Shown piece by piece: positions 21,484-33,430 of a stretch of DNA of 64,000 nucleotides. Within the stretch, counting starts at the first letter, position 1. Each line of letters opens with the position of its first letter. Under the pieces are notes generated by a model. It was not told the origin of the DNA. It saw only the letters and a program-made list of their open reading frames with translations, and did no database searches. Location: the NCBI RefSeq assembly GCF_011075055.1, contig NW_025401201.1, forward strand, positions 20,001-84,000. Direction: 5' to 3'. Origin of the DNA: Mangifera indica. Its lineage: Eukaryota; Streptophyta; Magnoliopsida; Sapindales; Anacardiaceae. A program made the translations under genes and the position numbers.

Positions 21484-22821
21484 ATGAGTCCAGATGATTT
21501 TGTTGATTGGTTACATGCTATAGAGAGAGTTTTTGAATATAAGGGCTATTCGGATGAGAAGAAATGTAAGCTTGCCATCTTGAAATTCAAGGATTATGCA
21601 TCCTTGTGGTGGGAAAATCCTAAGAAGCAAAGGGAAAGGGATGGTAAAGAGAGAGTGAGATCTTGGGAGAAACTAAAGAAGCTTATAAAGAGAAGATTCC
21701 TCTCGGACAACCATAAACAAGATCTTTACCTTAAGCTACAGCAAGGAAGTGATGGAGTAGAGCATTACATAAGGGTGTTTGAGAAGTTATTAATGAGGAG
21801 TGAGCTGCTGGAAGTAAAGGAGCAAACCGTTGCAAGATTTATTGGAGGATTGAATCAAGACATTGCTCATATGGTGGAGTTGCAACCATATTGCACTTTT
21901 GAAGATGTGTGTAAGTTGGCTATCAAAGTGGAGAAGGAAAAGAAGGCCATGAAGCCCATGGTTTCCAAGTCATTCTCCAAAGGGACATTATTTAACAAAA
22001 GCATATCTTTTACCAAGGGAACTACCTTCCATAAAGGTTCCCCATCTTACACAAATGTTGTTGATTCTTCTTCCAAGGAGAAAGGCAAGGAAAAAATGGT
22101 GGAACCAATTATGGACAAGCCTAACATGGAGAAGACCAACCTCTCGAACAAAAAGTGCTTTAAATGCCAAGGCTATGGACACTTCCAAGCTGAATGCCCT
22201 AATAAGAGAGTTTTATCCTTGATGGAGATACAAGCAATTGAGGAGTCTCTTCAAGAAGAAGAAGAAAGTGAAGTTTCCAACAATGAAAGCGATGAAGCCA
22301 ACAAGGAAGAAGAAGAAATTCTACAAGGAGCTGATGAAGGAGAGTTGCTAGTTATTATGAGAGCTTTGCATGCCAAGCCTCTTCCCCATGAAGAGCAAAG
22401 ACTCCACATTTTTCAATCAAGGTGCACCATTGGAGGTAAAGTGTGTTCTTTAATTATTGATAGTGGGAGTTGTGCAAATGTGGTCTCATCCACCTTAGTA
22501 GACAAACTTGGGTTATCCACCATGTCACACCCTCAACCATACAAACTACAATGGTTGAGTAATGGAACCAGCCTACAAGTTGCAAGGCAAGTGCTTATTT
22601 CCTTCTCCATTGGCAATCATTATAATGATAAGTTTTTGTGTGATGTGATTCCTATGGATGCTTGTCACTTGTTATTGGGAAGACCTTGGCAATTTGATAG
22701 GGAAGTGAAGCATGATGGCAAGAAGAACACTTACTCCTTTAAATTCAATGGCAAGACTATCACTTTAACTCCTCTTAGTCCACAACAAGTTCATAAAGCT
22801 ACTAAGGGAAAAGAAGTCTAG
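21484..22821 (+). CDS. gag: Gag-protease ORF, unit 7 (445 aa)
   Basis: Open throughout. After LYLK it reads LQQG (AAGCTACAGCAAGG near 21735), a nine-base in-frame deletion relative to units 8-18 and different from the 11- and 15-base forms to its left. Elsewhere it matches the common protein. Residues after position 85 shift by two relative to unit 1. Confidence 0.85.
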   Translation: MSPDDFVDWLHAIERVFEYKGYSDEKKCKLAILKFKDYASLWWENPKKQRERDGKERVRSWEKLKKLIKRRFLSDNHKQDLYLKLQQGSDGVEHYIRVFEKLLMRSELLEVKEQTVARFIGGLNQDIAHMVELQPYCTFEDVCKLAIKVEKEKKAMKPMVSKSFSKGTLFNKSISFTKGTTFHKGSPSYTNVVDSSSKEKGKEKMVEPIMDKPNMEKTNLSNKKCFKCQGYGHFQAECPNKRVLSLMEIQAIEESLQEEEESEVSNNESDEANKEEEEILQGADEGELLVIMRALHAKPLPHEEQRLHIFQSRCTIGGKVCSLIIDSGSCANVVSSTLVDKLGLSTMSHPQPYKLQWLSNGTSLQVARQVLISFSIGNHYNDKFLCDVIPMDACHLLLGRPWQFDREVKHDGKKNTYSFKFNGKTITLTPLSPQQVHKATKGKEV

Positions 22822-22906
22822 AAAGAGAGGTTGTTTATGAATGGTCAGCAAGTGGAGGGTAGCCATCTTAAGGATTTGAGGGCAAATCCTTCTCAACCGG
22901 GGAGGA

Positions 22907-23889
22907 TGATGTATACGCGGCTCTATTGTCATTTTTGGGTTCCAAGCCATCCTTAAGTCTCCATGCAACCTTTGAAGCCAAGAAGAATGAAGTTCTAGCA
23001 AATCCCAAGCCAAAGGAAGCATTGCACCTTCAATTTCGGCCCAAAACCACTTTTGCATATAGTCTTATTACATCCACCCAAGGTCCAAATGAATAGCTTG
23101 CTCCAATTGATCCAAGAGTGCAACTTTTAAAGTCCATCAATGGCCCAAACGTCCAAGCATCATTTTTAGAAGCCCAAAATTGGGTTTTAGTTACATTGGA
23201 ACTAAGTTAGAATTTAGTTGTTTTAGTTAGGAAACATCATTCCTAAAGTTAAGGAAAGAGCAACTAACTTTTGTCTTTAGTTAATTACTATGTGTGGGCT
23301 TGGTTTAGAATGAACGGCTTAGCTTAATTCATGCCATTTTAGTTGACTTTTGTGGGAAATATTGTATCATTGCCATCCATGCCTCCTGTATAAAGGGGTG
23401 GATCTTCATTTGCAAAAGGTTTTTGGTTTTGCTCTTGAATGAAAATTTGAAGAAAGCTTGTTGGCTTTTTTTTCTCATTTCCTTTATCCAATCATTCTTG
23501 GTGGAAGATTGGTGGTGGACGACCCCAAGGTTGTTGGAACTTTCCTTTATGCCTTGGTTAATTTTCTTGTTGCCATTGAAATCCAAAGTGTGAAGATTTG
23601 AATGTGCGTTGTATGCCTTGGGTACTGTTCACAGTGTGTGATTTTGCAATTTACAGTTTTTGCCAGCAAACTTTGAAGCTAGTTTTGAATGCCTTTTTGA
23701 TTAAGTTGTGGTTGACATTATATACCGTTAGAAAGCTCTTTGAATGCTTTTTCCAATGATATATAATTTGCATGATTAGGAGGTCATTTGATTGGATAAA
23801 AATTGAAGAAAAATTGTTGTTGTGCCAAATGAATAGTAACTTCCAGAATTTAGTTTGTGTTGTTGCATTGTCTTGATGGAAATGCACCA
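22907..23889 (+). repeat. LTR 8
   Basis: 983 bases, common form. It opens the run of five 2989-base units (8-12). Primer site at 23892. Confidence 0.93.
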
Positions 23890-24463
23890 TTTGGTATCAG
23901 AGCCTTGGTTTTTGGTGTGATTTGTTGACTGATTTCTACCTCTCGGAGCTACTATTCACCATCAGAATTTACTTTTCACTATAATGTTACTGTTCACAAA
24001 ACCTTAATTTGCCAAAAACACAAAACCCTTCTTAAACTAAACACATACCAATACTCCCCCCAACCATTAAACACTTATAACCATTAGCCTTTACCCACTA
24101 GCCATTACCAGAAAATGTCCCATAAAAGAACTTCAGCCTCATCCTTGGGAATTTGCCCACATGTCACTAAAAGAAGAGGTCAAAGGAGAACTTAAGGCCA
24201 TTAGGGACCAAATGAATCAAATGATGCAAATGATGAGAGACTTGACCCTCACTCAAAGCTAAATACCCCCTCCTCCACCTCACCCAACCCAACCACATCA
24301 CCCAAGAAGACATATTAGACCTTCCCCTCCTCCTCCTAGACATACTAGGGAGGAATTGATAATTCATGATGACTTAAGTGAGGAAGAACAAGAGAGGCCA
24401 CCTATGAGAGAAAAGGATGATGATAGGGGCTTAAAGATTGAAATTCCATAATTCGAAGGGAGC

Positions 24464-25810
24464 ATGAGTCCAGATGATTTTGTTGATTGGTTACATGCTA
24501 TAGAGAGAGTTTTTGAATATAAGGGCTATTCGGATGAGAAGAAATGTAAGCTTGCCATCTTGAAATTCAAGGATTATGCATCCTTGTGGTGGGAAAATCC
24601 TAAGAAGCAAAGGGAAAGGGATGGTAAAGAGAGAGTGAGATCTTGGGAGAAACTAAAGAAGCTTATAAAGAGAAGATTCCTCTCGGACAACCATAAACAA
24701 GATCTTTACCTTAAGCTACACACCCTTAAGCAAGGAAGTGATGGAGTAGAGCATTACATAAGGGTGTTTGAGAAGTTATTAATGAGGAGTGAGCTGCTGG
24801 AAGTAAAGGAGCAAACCGTTGCAAGATTTATTGGAGGATTGAATCAAGACATTGCTCATATGGTGGAGTTGCAACCATATTGCACTTTTGAAGATGTGTG
24901 TAAGTTGGCTATCAAAGTGGAGAAGGAAAAGAAGGCCATGAAGCCCATGGTTTCCAAGTCATTCTCCAAAGGGACATTATTTAACAAAAGCATATCTTTT
25001 ACCAAGGGAACTACCTTCCATAAAGGTTCCCCATCTTACACAAATGTTGTTGATTCTTCTTCCAAGGAGAAAGGCAAGGAAAAAATGGTGGAACCAATTA
25101 TGGACAAGCCTAACATGGAGAAGACCAACCTCTCGAACAAAAAGTGCTTTAAATGCCAAGGCTATGGACACTTCCAAGCTGAATGCCCTAATAAGAGAGT
25201 TTTATCCTTGATGGAGATACAAGCAATTGAGGAGTCTCTTCAAGAAGAAGAAGAAAGTGAAGTTTCCAACAATGAAAGCGATGAAGCCAACAAGGAAGAA
25301 GAAGAAATTCTACAAGGAGCTGATGAAGGAGAGTTGCTAGTTATTATGAGAGCTTTGCATGCCAAGCCTCTTCCCCATGAAGAGCAAAGACTCCACATTT
25401 TTCAATCAAGGTGCACCATTGGAGGTAAAGTGTGTTCTTTAATTATTGATAGTGGGAGTTGTGCAAATGTGGTCTCATCCACCTTAGTAGACAAACTTGG
25501 GTTATCCACCATGTCACACCCTCAACCATACAAACTACAATGGTTGAGTAATGGAACCAGCCTACAAGTTGCAAGGCAAGTGCTTATTTCCTTCTCCATT
25601 GGCAATCATTATAATGATAAGTTTTTGTGTGATGTGATTCCTATGGATGCTTGTCACTTGTTATTGGGAAGACCTTGGCAATTTGATAGGGAAGTGAAGC
25701 ATGATGGCAAGAAGAACACTTACTCCTTTAAATTCAATGGCAAGACTATCACTTTAACTCCTCTTAGTCCACAACAAGTTCATAAAGCTACTAAGGGAAA
25801 AGAAGTCTAG
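24464..25810 (+). CDS. gag: Gag-protease ORF, unit 8 (448 aa, full-length form)
   Basis: First unit with the undeleted LYLKLHTLKQG sequence, which fits the usual spacing of plant gag domains and is probably ancestral. The upstream proline-rich stretch has the CCCCCTCC form shared with most units to its right (units 1-7 and 11 have CCCCTTCC). In this longer protein the zinc knuckle is near 228-241 and the protease Asp at 329. Confidence 0.87.
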   Translation: MSPDDFVDWLHAIERVFEYKGYSDEKKCKLAILKFKDYASLWWENPKKQRERDGKERVRSWEKLKKLIKRRFLSDNHKQDLYLKLHTLKQGSDGVEHYIRVFEKLLMRSELLEVKEQTVARFIGGLNQDIAHMVELQPYCTFEDVCKLAIKVEKEKKAMKPMVSKSFSKGTLFNKSISFTKGTTFHKGSPSYTNVVDSSSKEKGKEKMVEPIMDKPNMEKTNLSNKKCFKCQGYGHFQAECPNKRVLSLMEIQAIEESLQEEEESEVSNNESDEANKEEEEILQGADEGELLVIMRALHAKPLPHEEQRLHIFQSRCTIGGKVCSLIIDSGSCANVVSSTLVDKLGLSTMSHPQPYKLQWLSNGTSLQVARQVLISFSIGNHYNDKFLCDVIPMDACHLLLGRPWQFDREVKHDGKKNTYSFKFNGKTITLTPLSPQQVHKATKGKEV

Positions 25811-25895
25811 AAAGAGAGGTTGTTTATGAATGGTCAGCAAGTGGAGGGTAGCCATCTTAAGGATTTGAGGGCAAATCCTTCTCAACCGGGGAGGA

Positions 25896-26878
25896 TGATG
25901 TATACGCGGCTCTATTGTCATTTTTGGGTTCCAAGCCATCCTTAAGTCTCCATGCAACCTTTGAAGCCAAGAAGAATGAAGTTCTAGCAAATCCCAAGCC
26001 AAAGGAAGCATTGCACCTTCAATTTCGGCCCAAAACCACTTTTGCATATAGTCTTATTACATCCACCCAAGGTCCAAATGAATAGCTTGCTCCAATTGAT
26101 CCAAGAGTGCAACTTTTAAAGTCCATCAATGGCCCAAACGTCCAAGCATCATTTTTAGAAGCCCAAAATTGGGTTTTAGTTACATTGGAACTAAGTTAGA
26201 ATTTAGTTGTTTTAGTTAGGAAACATCATTCCTAAAGTTAAGGAAAGAGCAACTAACTTTTGTCTTTAGTTAATTACTATGTGTGGGCTTGGTTTAGAAT
26301 GAACGGCTTAGCTTAATTCATGCCATTTTAGTTGACTTTTGTGGGAAATATTGTATCATTGCCATCCATGCCTCCTGTATAAAGGGGTGGATCTTCATTT
26401 GCAAAAGGTTTTTGGTTTTGCTCTTGAATGAAAATTTGAAGAAAGCTTGTTGGCTTTTTTTTCTCATTTCCTTTATCCAATCATTCTTGGTGGAAGATTG
26501 GTGGTGGACGACCCCAAGGTTGTTGGAACTTTCCTTTATGCCTTGGTTAATTTTCTTGTTGCCATTGAAATCCAAAGTGTGAAGATTTGAATGTGCGTTG
26601 TATGCCTTGGGTACTGTTCACAGTGTGTGATTTTGCAATTTACAGTTTTTGCCAGCAAACTTTGAAGCTAGTTTTGAATGCCTTTTTGATTAAGTTGTGG
26701 TTGACATTATATACCGTTAGAAAGCTCTTTGAATGCTTTTTCCAATGATATATAATTTGCATGATTAGGAGGTCATTTGATTGGATAAAAATTGAAGAAA
26801 AATTGTTGTTGTGCCAAATGAATAGTAACTTCCAGAATTTAGTTTGTGTTGTTGCATTGTCTTGATGGAAATGCACCA
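25896..26878 (+). repeat. LTR 9
   Basis: 983 bases, common form, no length change seen. Primer site at 26881. Confidence 0.93.
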
Positions 26879-27452
26879 TTTGGTATCAGAGCCTTGGTTT
26901 TTGGTGTGATTTGTTGACTGATTTCTACCTCTCGGAGCTACTATTCACCATCAGAATTTACTTTTCACTATAATGTTACTGTTCACAAAACCTTAATTTG
27001 CCAAAAACACAAAACCCTTCTTAAACTAAACACATACCAATACTCCCCCCAACCATTAAACACTTATAACCATTAGCCTTTACCCACTAGCCATTACCAG
27101 AAAATGTCCCATAAAAGAACTTCAGCCTCATCCTTGGGAATTTGCCCACATGTCACTAAAAGAAGAGGTCAAAGGAGAACTTAAGGCCATTAGGGACCAA
27201 ATGAATCAAATGATGCAAATGATGAGAGACTTGACCCTCACTCAAAGCTAAATACCCCCTCCTCCACCTCACCCAACCCAACCACATCACCCAAGAAGAC
27301 ATATTAGACCTTCCCCTCCTCCTCCTAGACATACTAGGGAGGAATTGATAATTCATGATGACTTAAGTGAGGAAGAACAAGAGAGGCCACCTATGAGAGA
27401 AAAGGATGATGATAGGGGCTTAAAGATTGAAATTCCATAATTCGAAGGGAGC

Positions 27453-28799
27453 ATGAGTCCAGATGATTTTGTTGATTGGTTACATGCTATAGAGAGAGTT
27501 TTTGAATATAAGGGCTATTCGGATGAGAAGAAATGTAAGCTTGCCATCTTGAAATTCAAGGATTATGCATCCTTGTGGTGGGAAAATCCTAAGAAGCAAA
27601 GGGAAAGGGATGGTAAAGAGAGAGTGAGATCTTGGGAGAAACTAAAGAAGCTTATAAAGAGAAGATTCCTCTCGGACAACCATAAACAAGATCTTTACCT
27701 TAAGCTACACACCCTTAAGCAAGGAAGTGATGGAGTAGAGCATTACATAAGGGTGTTTGAGAAGTTATTAATGAGGAGTGAGCTGCTGGAAGTAAAGGAG
27801 CAAACCGTTGCAAGATTTATTGGAGGATTGAATCAAGACATTGCTCATATGGTGGAGTTGCAACCATATTGCACTTTTGAAGATGTGTGTAAGTTGGCTA
27901 TCAAAGTGGAGAAGGAAAAGAAGGCCATGAAGCCCATGGTTTCCAAGTCATTCTCCAAAGGGACATTATTTAACAAAAGCATATCTTTTACCAAGGGAAC
28001 TACCTTCCATAAAGGTTCCCCATCTTACACAAATGTTGTTGATTCTTCTTCCAAGGAGAAAGGCAAGGAAAAAATGGTGGAACCAATTATGGACAAGCCT
28101 AACATGGAGAAGACCAACCTCTCGAACAAAAAGTGCTTTAAATGCCAAGGCTATGGACACTTCCAAGCTGAATGCCCTAATAAGAGAGTTTTATCCTTGA
28201 TGGAGATACAAGCAATTGAGGAGTCTCTTCAAGAAGAAGAAGAAAGTGAAGTTTCCAACAATGAAAGCGATGAAGCCAACAAGGAAGAAGAAGAAATTCT
28301 ACAAGGAGCTGATGAAGGAGAGTTGCTAGTTATTATGAGAGCTTTGCATGCCAAGCCTCTTCCCCATGAAGAGCAAAGACTCCACATTTTTCAATCAAGG
28401 TGCACCATTGGAGGTAAAGTGTGTTCTTTAATTATTGATAGTGGGAGTTGTGCAAATGTGGTCTCATCCACCTTAGTAGACAAACTTGGGTTATCCACCA
28501 TGTCACACCCTCAACCATACAAACTACAATGGTTGAGTAATGGAACCAGCCTACAAGTTGCAAGGCAAGTGCTTATTTCCTTCTCCATTGGCAATCATTA
28601 TAATGATAAGTTTTTGTGTGATGTGATTCCTATGGATGCTTGTCACTTGTTATTGGGAAGACCTTGGCAATTTGATAGGGAAGTGAAGCATGATGGCAAG
28701 AAGAACACTTACTCCTTTAAATTCAATGGCAAGACTATCACTTTAACTCCTCTTAGTCCACAACAAGTTCATAAAGCTACTAAGGGAAAAGAAGTCTAG
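27453..28799 (+). CDS. gag: Gag-protease ORF, unit 9 (448 aa)
   Basis: I see no amino-acid difference from unit 8. Units 8, 9, 10 and 12 look the same at protein level, making this the most uniform stretch of the array. Confidence 0.87.
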   Translation: MSPDDFVDWLHAIERVFEYKGYSDEKKCKLAILKFKDYASLWWENPKKQRERDGKERVRSWEKLKKLIKRRFLSDNHKQDLYLKLHTLKQGSDGVEHYIRVFEKLLMRSELLEVKEQTVARFIGGLNQDIAHMVELQPYCTFEDVCKLAIKVEKEKKAMKPMVSKSFSKGTLFNKSISFTKGTTFHKGSPSYTNVVDSSSKEKGKEKMVEPIMDKPNMEKTNLSNKKCFKCQGYGHFQAECPNKRVLSLMEIQAIEESLQEEEESEVSNNESDEANKEEEEILQGADEGELLVIMRALHAKPLPHEEQRLHIFQSRCTIGGKVCSLIIDSGSCANVVSSTLVDKLGLSTMSHPQPYKLQWLSNGTSLQVARQVLISFSIGNHYNDKFLCDVIPMDACHLLLGRPWQFDREVKHDGKKNTYSFKFNGKTITLTPLSPQQVHKATKGKEV

Positions 28800-28884
28800 A
28801 AAGAGAGGTTGTTTATGAATGGTCAGCAAGTGGAGGGTAGCCATCTTAAGGATTTGAGGGCAAATCCTTCTCAACCGGGGAGGA

Positions 28885-29867
28885 TGATGTATACGCGGCT
28901 CTATTGTCATTTTTGGGTTCCAAGCCATCCTTAAGTCTCCATGCAACCTTTGAAGCCAAGAAGAATGAAGTTCTAGCAAATCCCAAGCCAAAGGAAGCAT
29001 TGCACCTTCAATTTCGGCCCAAAACCACTTTTGCATATAGTCTTATTACATCCACCCAAGGTCCAAATGAATAGCTTGCTCCAATTGATCCAAGAGTGCA
29101 ACTTTTAAAGTCCATCAATGGCCCAAACGTCCAAGCATCATTTTTAGAAGCCCAAAATTGGGTTTTAGTTACATTGGAACTAAGTTAGAATTTAGTTGTT
29201 TTAGTTAGGAAACATCATTCCTAAAGTTAAGGAAAGAGCAACTAACTTTTGTCTTTAGTTAATTACTATGTGTGGGCTTGGTTTAGAATGAACGGCTTAG
29301 CTTAATTCATGCCATTTTAGTTGACTTTTGTGGGAAATATTGTATCATTGCCATCCATGCCTCCTGTATAAAGGGGTGGATCTTCATTTGCAAAAGGTTT
29401 TTGGTTTTGCTCTTGAATGAAAATTTGAAGAAAGCTTGTTGGCTTTTTTTTCTCATTTCCTTTATCCAATCATTCTTGGTGGAAGATTGGTGGTGGACGA
29501 CCCCAAGGTTGTTGGAACTTTCCTTTATGCCTTGGTTAATTTTCTTGTTGCCATTGAAATCCAAAGTGTGAAGATTTGAATGTGCGTTGTATGCCTTGGG
29601 TACTGTTCACAGTGTGTGATTTTGCAATTTACAGTTTTTGCCAGCAAACTTTGAAGCTAGTTTTGAATGCCTTTTTGATTAAGTTGTGGTTGACATTATA
29701 TACCGTTAGAAAGCTCTTTGAATGCTTTTTCCAATGATATATAATTTGCATGATTAGGAGGTCATTTGATTGGATAAAAATTGAAGAAAAATTGTTGTTG
29801 TGCCAAATGAATAGTAACTTCCAGAATTTAGTTTGTGTTGTTGCATTGTCTTGATGGAAATGCACCA
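28885..29867 (+). repeat. LTR 10
   Basis: 983 bases, common form, no length change seen. Primer site at 29870. Confidence 0.93.
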
Positions 29868-30441
29868 TTTGGTATCAGAGCCTTGGTTTTTGGTGTGATT
29901 TGTTGACTGATTTCTACCTCTCGGAGCTACTATTCACCATCAGAATTTACTTTTCACTATAATGTTACTGTTCACAAAACCTTAATTTGCCAAAAACACA
30001 AAACCCTTCTTAAACTAAACACATACCAATACTCCCCCCAACCATTAAACACTTATAACCATTAGCCTTTACCCACTAGCCATTACCAGAAAATGTCCCA
30101 TAAAAGAACTTCAGCCTCATCCTTGGGAATTTGCCCACATGTCACTAAAAGAAGAGGTCAAAGGAGAACTTAAGGCCATTAGGGACCAAATGAATCAAAT
30201 GATGCAAATGATGAGAGACTTGACCCTCACTCAAAGCTAAATACCCCCTCCTCCACCTCACCCAACCCAACCACATCACCCAAGAAGACATATTAGACCT
30301 TCCCCTCCTCCTCCTAGACATACTAGGGAGGAATTGATAATTCATGATGACTTAAGTGAGGAAGAACAAGAGAGGCCACCTATGAGAGAAAAGGATGATG
30401 ATAGGGGCTTAAAGATTGAAATTCCATAATTCGAAGGGAGC

Positions 30442-31788
30442 ATGAGTCCAGATGATTTTGTTGATTGGTTACATGCTATAGAGAGAGTTTTTGAATATAA
30501 GGGCTATTCGGATGAGAAGAAATGTAAGCTTGCCATCTTGAAATTCAAGGATTATGCATCCTTGTGGTGGGAAAATCCTAAGAAGCAAAGGGAAAGGGAT
30601 GGTAAAGAGAGAGTGAGATCTTGGGAGAAACTAAAGAAGCTTATAAAGAGAAGATTCCTCTCGGACAACCATAAACAAGATCTTTACCTTAAGCTACACA
30701 CCCTTAAGCAAGGAAGTGATGGAGTAGAGCATTACATAAGGGTGTTTGAGAAGTTATTAATGAGGAGTGAGCTGCTGGAAGTAAAGGAGCAAACCGTTGC
30801 AAGATTTATTGGAGGATTGAATCAAGACATTGCTCATATGGTGGAGTTGCAACCATATTGCACTTTTGAAGATGTGTGTAAGTTGGCTATCAAAGTGGAG
30901 AAGGAAAAGAAGGCCATGAAGCCCATGGTTTCCAAGTCATTCTCCAAAGGGACATTATTTAACAAAAGCATATCTTTTACCAAGGGAACTACCTTCCATA
31001 AAGGTTCCCCATCTTACACAAATGTTGTTGATTCTTCTTCCAAGGAGAAAGGCAAGGAAAAAATGGTGGAACCAATTATGGACAAGCCTAACATGGAGAA
31101 GACCAACCTCTCGAACAAAAAGTGCTTTAAATGCCAAGGCTATGGACACTTCCAAGCTGAATGCCCTAATAAGAGAGTTTTATCCTTGATGGAGATACAA
31201 GCAATTGAGGAGTCTCTTCAAGAAGAAGAAGAAAGTGAAGTTTCCAACAATGAAAGCGATGAAGCCAACAAGGAAGAAGAAGAAATTCTACAAGGAGCTG
31301 ATGAAGGAGAGTTGCTAGTTATTATGAGAGCTTTGCATGCCAAGCCTCTTCCCCATGAAGAGCAAAGACTCCACATTTTTCAATCAAGGTGCACCATTGG
31401 AGGTAAAGTGTGTTCTTTAATTATTGATAGTGGGAGTTGTGCAAATGTGGTCTCATCCACCTTAGTAGACAAACTTGGGTTATCCACCATGTCACACCCT
31501 CAACCATACAAACTACAATGGTTGAGTAATGGAACCAGCCTACAAGTTGCAAGGCAAGTGCTTATTTCCTTCTCCATTGGCAATCATTATAATGATAAGT
31601 TTTTGTGTGATGTGATTCCTATGGATGCTTGTCACTTGTTATTGGGAAGACCTTGGCAATTTGATAGGGAAGTGAAGCATGATGGCAAGAAGAACACTTA
31701 CTCCTTTAAATTCAATGGCAAGACTATCACTTTAACTCCTCTTAGTCCACAACAAGTTCATAAAGCTACTAAGGGAAAAGAAGTCTAG
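30442..31788 (+). CDS. gag: Gag-protease ORF, unit 10 (448 aa)
   Basis: Matches unit 8 over the whole protein. The two stops in the N-terminal segment remain upstream. Confidence 0.87.
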   Translation: MSPDDFVDWLHAIERVFEYKGYSDEKKCKLAILKFKDYASLWWENPKKQRERDGKERVRSWEKLKKLIKRRFLSDNHKQDLYLKLHTLKQGSDGVEHYIRVFEKLLMRSELLEVKEQTVARFIGGLNQDIAHMVELQPYCTFEDVCKLAIKVEKEKKAMKPMVSKSFSKGTLFNKSISFTKGTTFHKGSPSYTNVVDSSSKEKGKEKMVEPIMDKPNMEKTNLSNKKCFKCQGYGHFQAECPNKRVLSLMEIQAIEESLQEEEESEVSNNESDEANKEEEEILQGADEGELLVIMRALHAKPLPHEEQRLHIFQSRCTIGGKVCSLIIDSGSCANVVSSTLVDKLGLSTMSHPQPYKLQWLSNGTSLQVARQVLISFSIGNHYNDKFLCDVIPMDACHLLLGRPWQFDREVKHDGKKNTYSFKFNGKTITLTPLSPQQVHKATKGKEV

Positions 31789-31873
31789 AAAGAGAGGTTG
31801 TTTATGAATGGTCAGCAAGTGGAGGGTAGCCATCTTAAGGATTTGAGGGCAAATCCTTCTCAACCGGGGAGGA

Positions 31874-32856
31874 TGATGTATACGCGGCTCTATTGTCATT
31901 TTTGGGTTCCAAGCCATCCTTAAGTCTCCATGCAACCTTTGAAGCCAAGAAGAATGAAGTTCTAGCAAATCCCAAGCCAAAGGAAGCATTGCACCTTCAA
32001 TTTCGGCCCAAAACCACTTTTGCATATAGTCTTATTACATCCACCCAAGGTCCAAATGAATAGCTTGCTCCAATTGATCCAAGAGTGCAACTTTTAAAGT
32101 CCATCAATGGCCCAAACGTCCAAGCATCATTTTTAGAAGCCCAAAATTGGGTTTTAGTTACATTGGAACTAAGTTAGAATTTAGTTGTTTTAGTTAGGAA
32201 ACATCATTCCTAAAGTTAAGGAAAGAGCAACTAACTTTTGTCTTTAGTTAATTACTATGTGTGGGCTTGGTTTAGAATGAACGGCTTAGCTTAATTCATG
32301 CCATTTTAGTTGACTTTTGTGGGAAATATTGTATCATTGCCATCCATGCCTCCTGTATAAAGGGGTGGATCTTCATTTGCAAAAGGTTTTTGGTTTTGCT
32401 CTTGAATGAAAATTTGAAGAAAGCTTGTTGGCTTTTTTTTCTCATTTCCTTTATCCAATCATTCTTGGTGGAAGATTGGTGGTGGACGACCCCAAGGTTG
32501 TTGGAACTTTCCTTTATGCCTTGGTTAATTTTCTTGTTGCCATTGAAATCCAAAGTGTGAAGATTTGAATGTGCGTTGTATGCCTTGGGTACTGTTCACA
32601 GTGTGTGATTTTGCAATTTACAGTTTTTGCCAGCAAACTTTGAAGCTAGTTTTGAATGCCTTTTTGATTAAGTTGTGGTTGACATTATATACCGTTAGAA
32701 AGCTCTTTGAATGCTTTTTCCAATGATATATAATTTGCATGATTAGGAGGTCATTTGATTGGATAAAAATTGAAGAAAAATTGTTGTTGTGCCAAATGAA
32801 TAGTAACTTCCAGAATTTAGTTTGTGTTGTTGCATTGTCTTGATGGAAATGCACCA
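31874..32856 (+). repeat. LTR 11
   Basis: 983 bases, common form, no length change seen. Primer site at 32859. Confidence 0.93.
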
Positions 32857-33430
32857 TTTGGTATCAGAGCCTTGGTTTTTGGTGTGATTTGTTGACTGAT
32901 TTCTACCTCTCGGAGCTACTATTCACCATCAGAATTTACTTTTCACTATAATGTTACTGTTCACAAAACCTTAATTTGCCAAAAACACAAAACCCTTCTT
33001 AAACTAAACACATACCAATACTCCCCCCAACCATTAAACACTTATAACCATTAGCCTTTACCCACTAGCCATTACCAGAAAATGTCCCATAAAAGAACTT
33101 CAGCCTCATCCTTGGGAATTTGCCCACATGTCACTAAAAGAAGAGGTCAAAGGAGAACTTAAGGCCATTAGGGACCAAATGAATCAAATGATGCAAATGA
33201 TGAGAGACTTGACCCTCACTCAAAGCTAAATACCCCTTCCTCCACCTCACCCAACCCAACCACATCACCCAAGAAGACATATTAGACCTTCCCCTCCTCC
33301 TCCTAGACATACTAGGGAGGAATTGATAATTCATGATGACTTAAGTGAGGAAGAACAAGAGAGGCCACCTATGAGAGAAAAGGATGATGATAGGGGCTTA
33401 AAGATTGAAATTCCATAATTCGAAGGGAGC

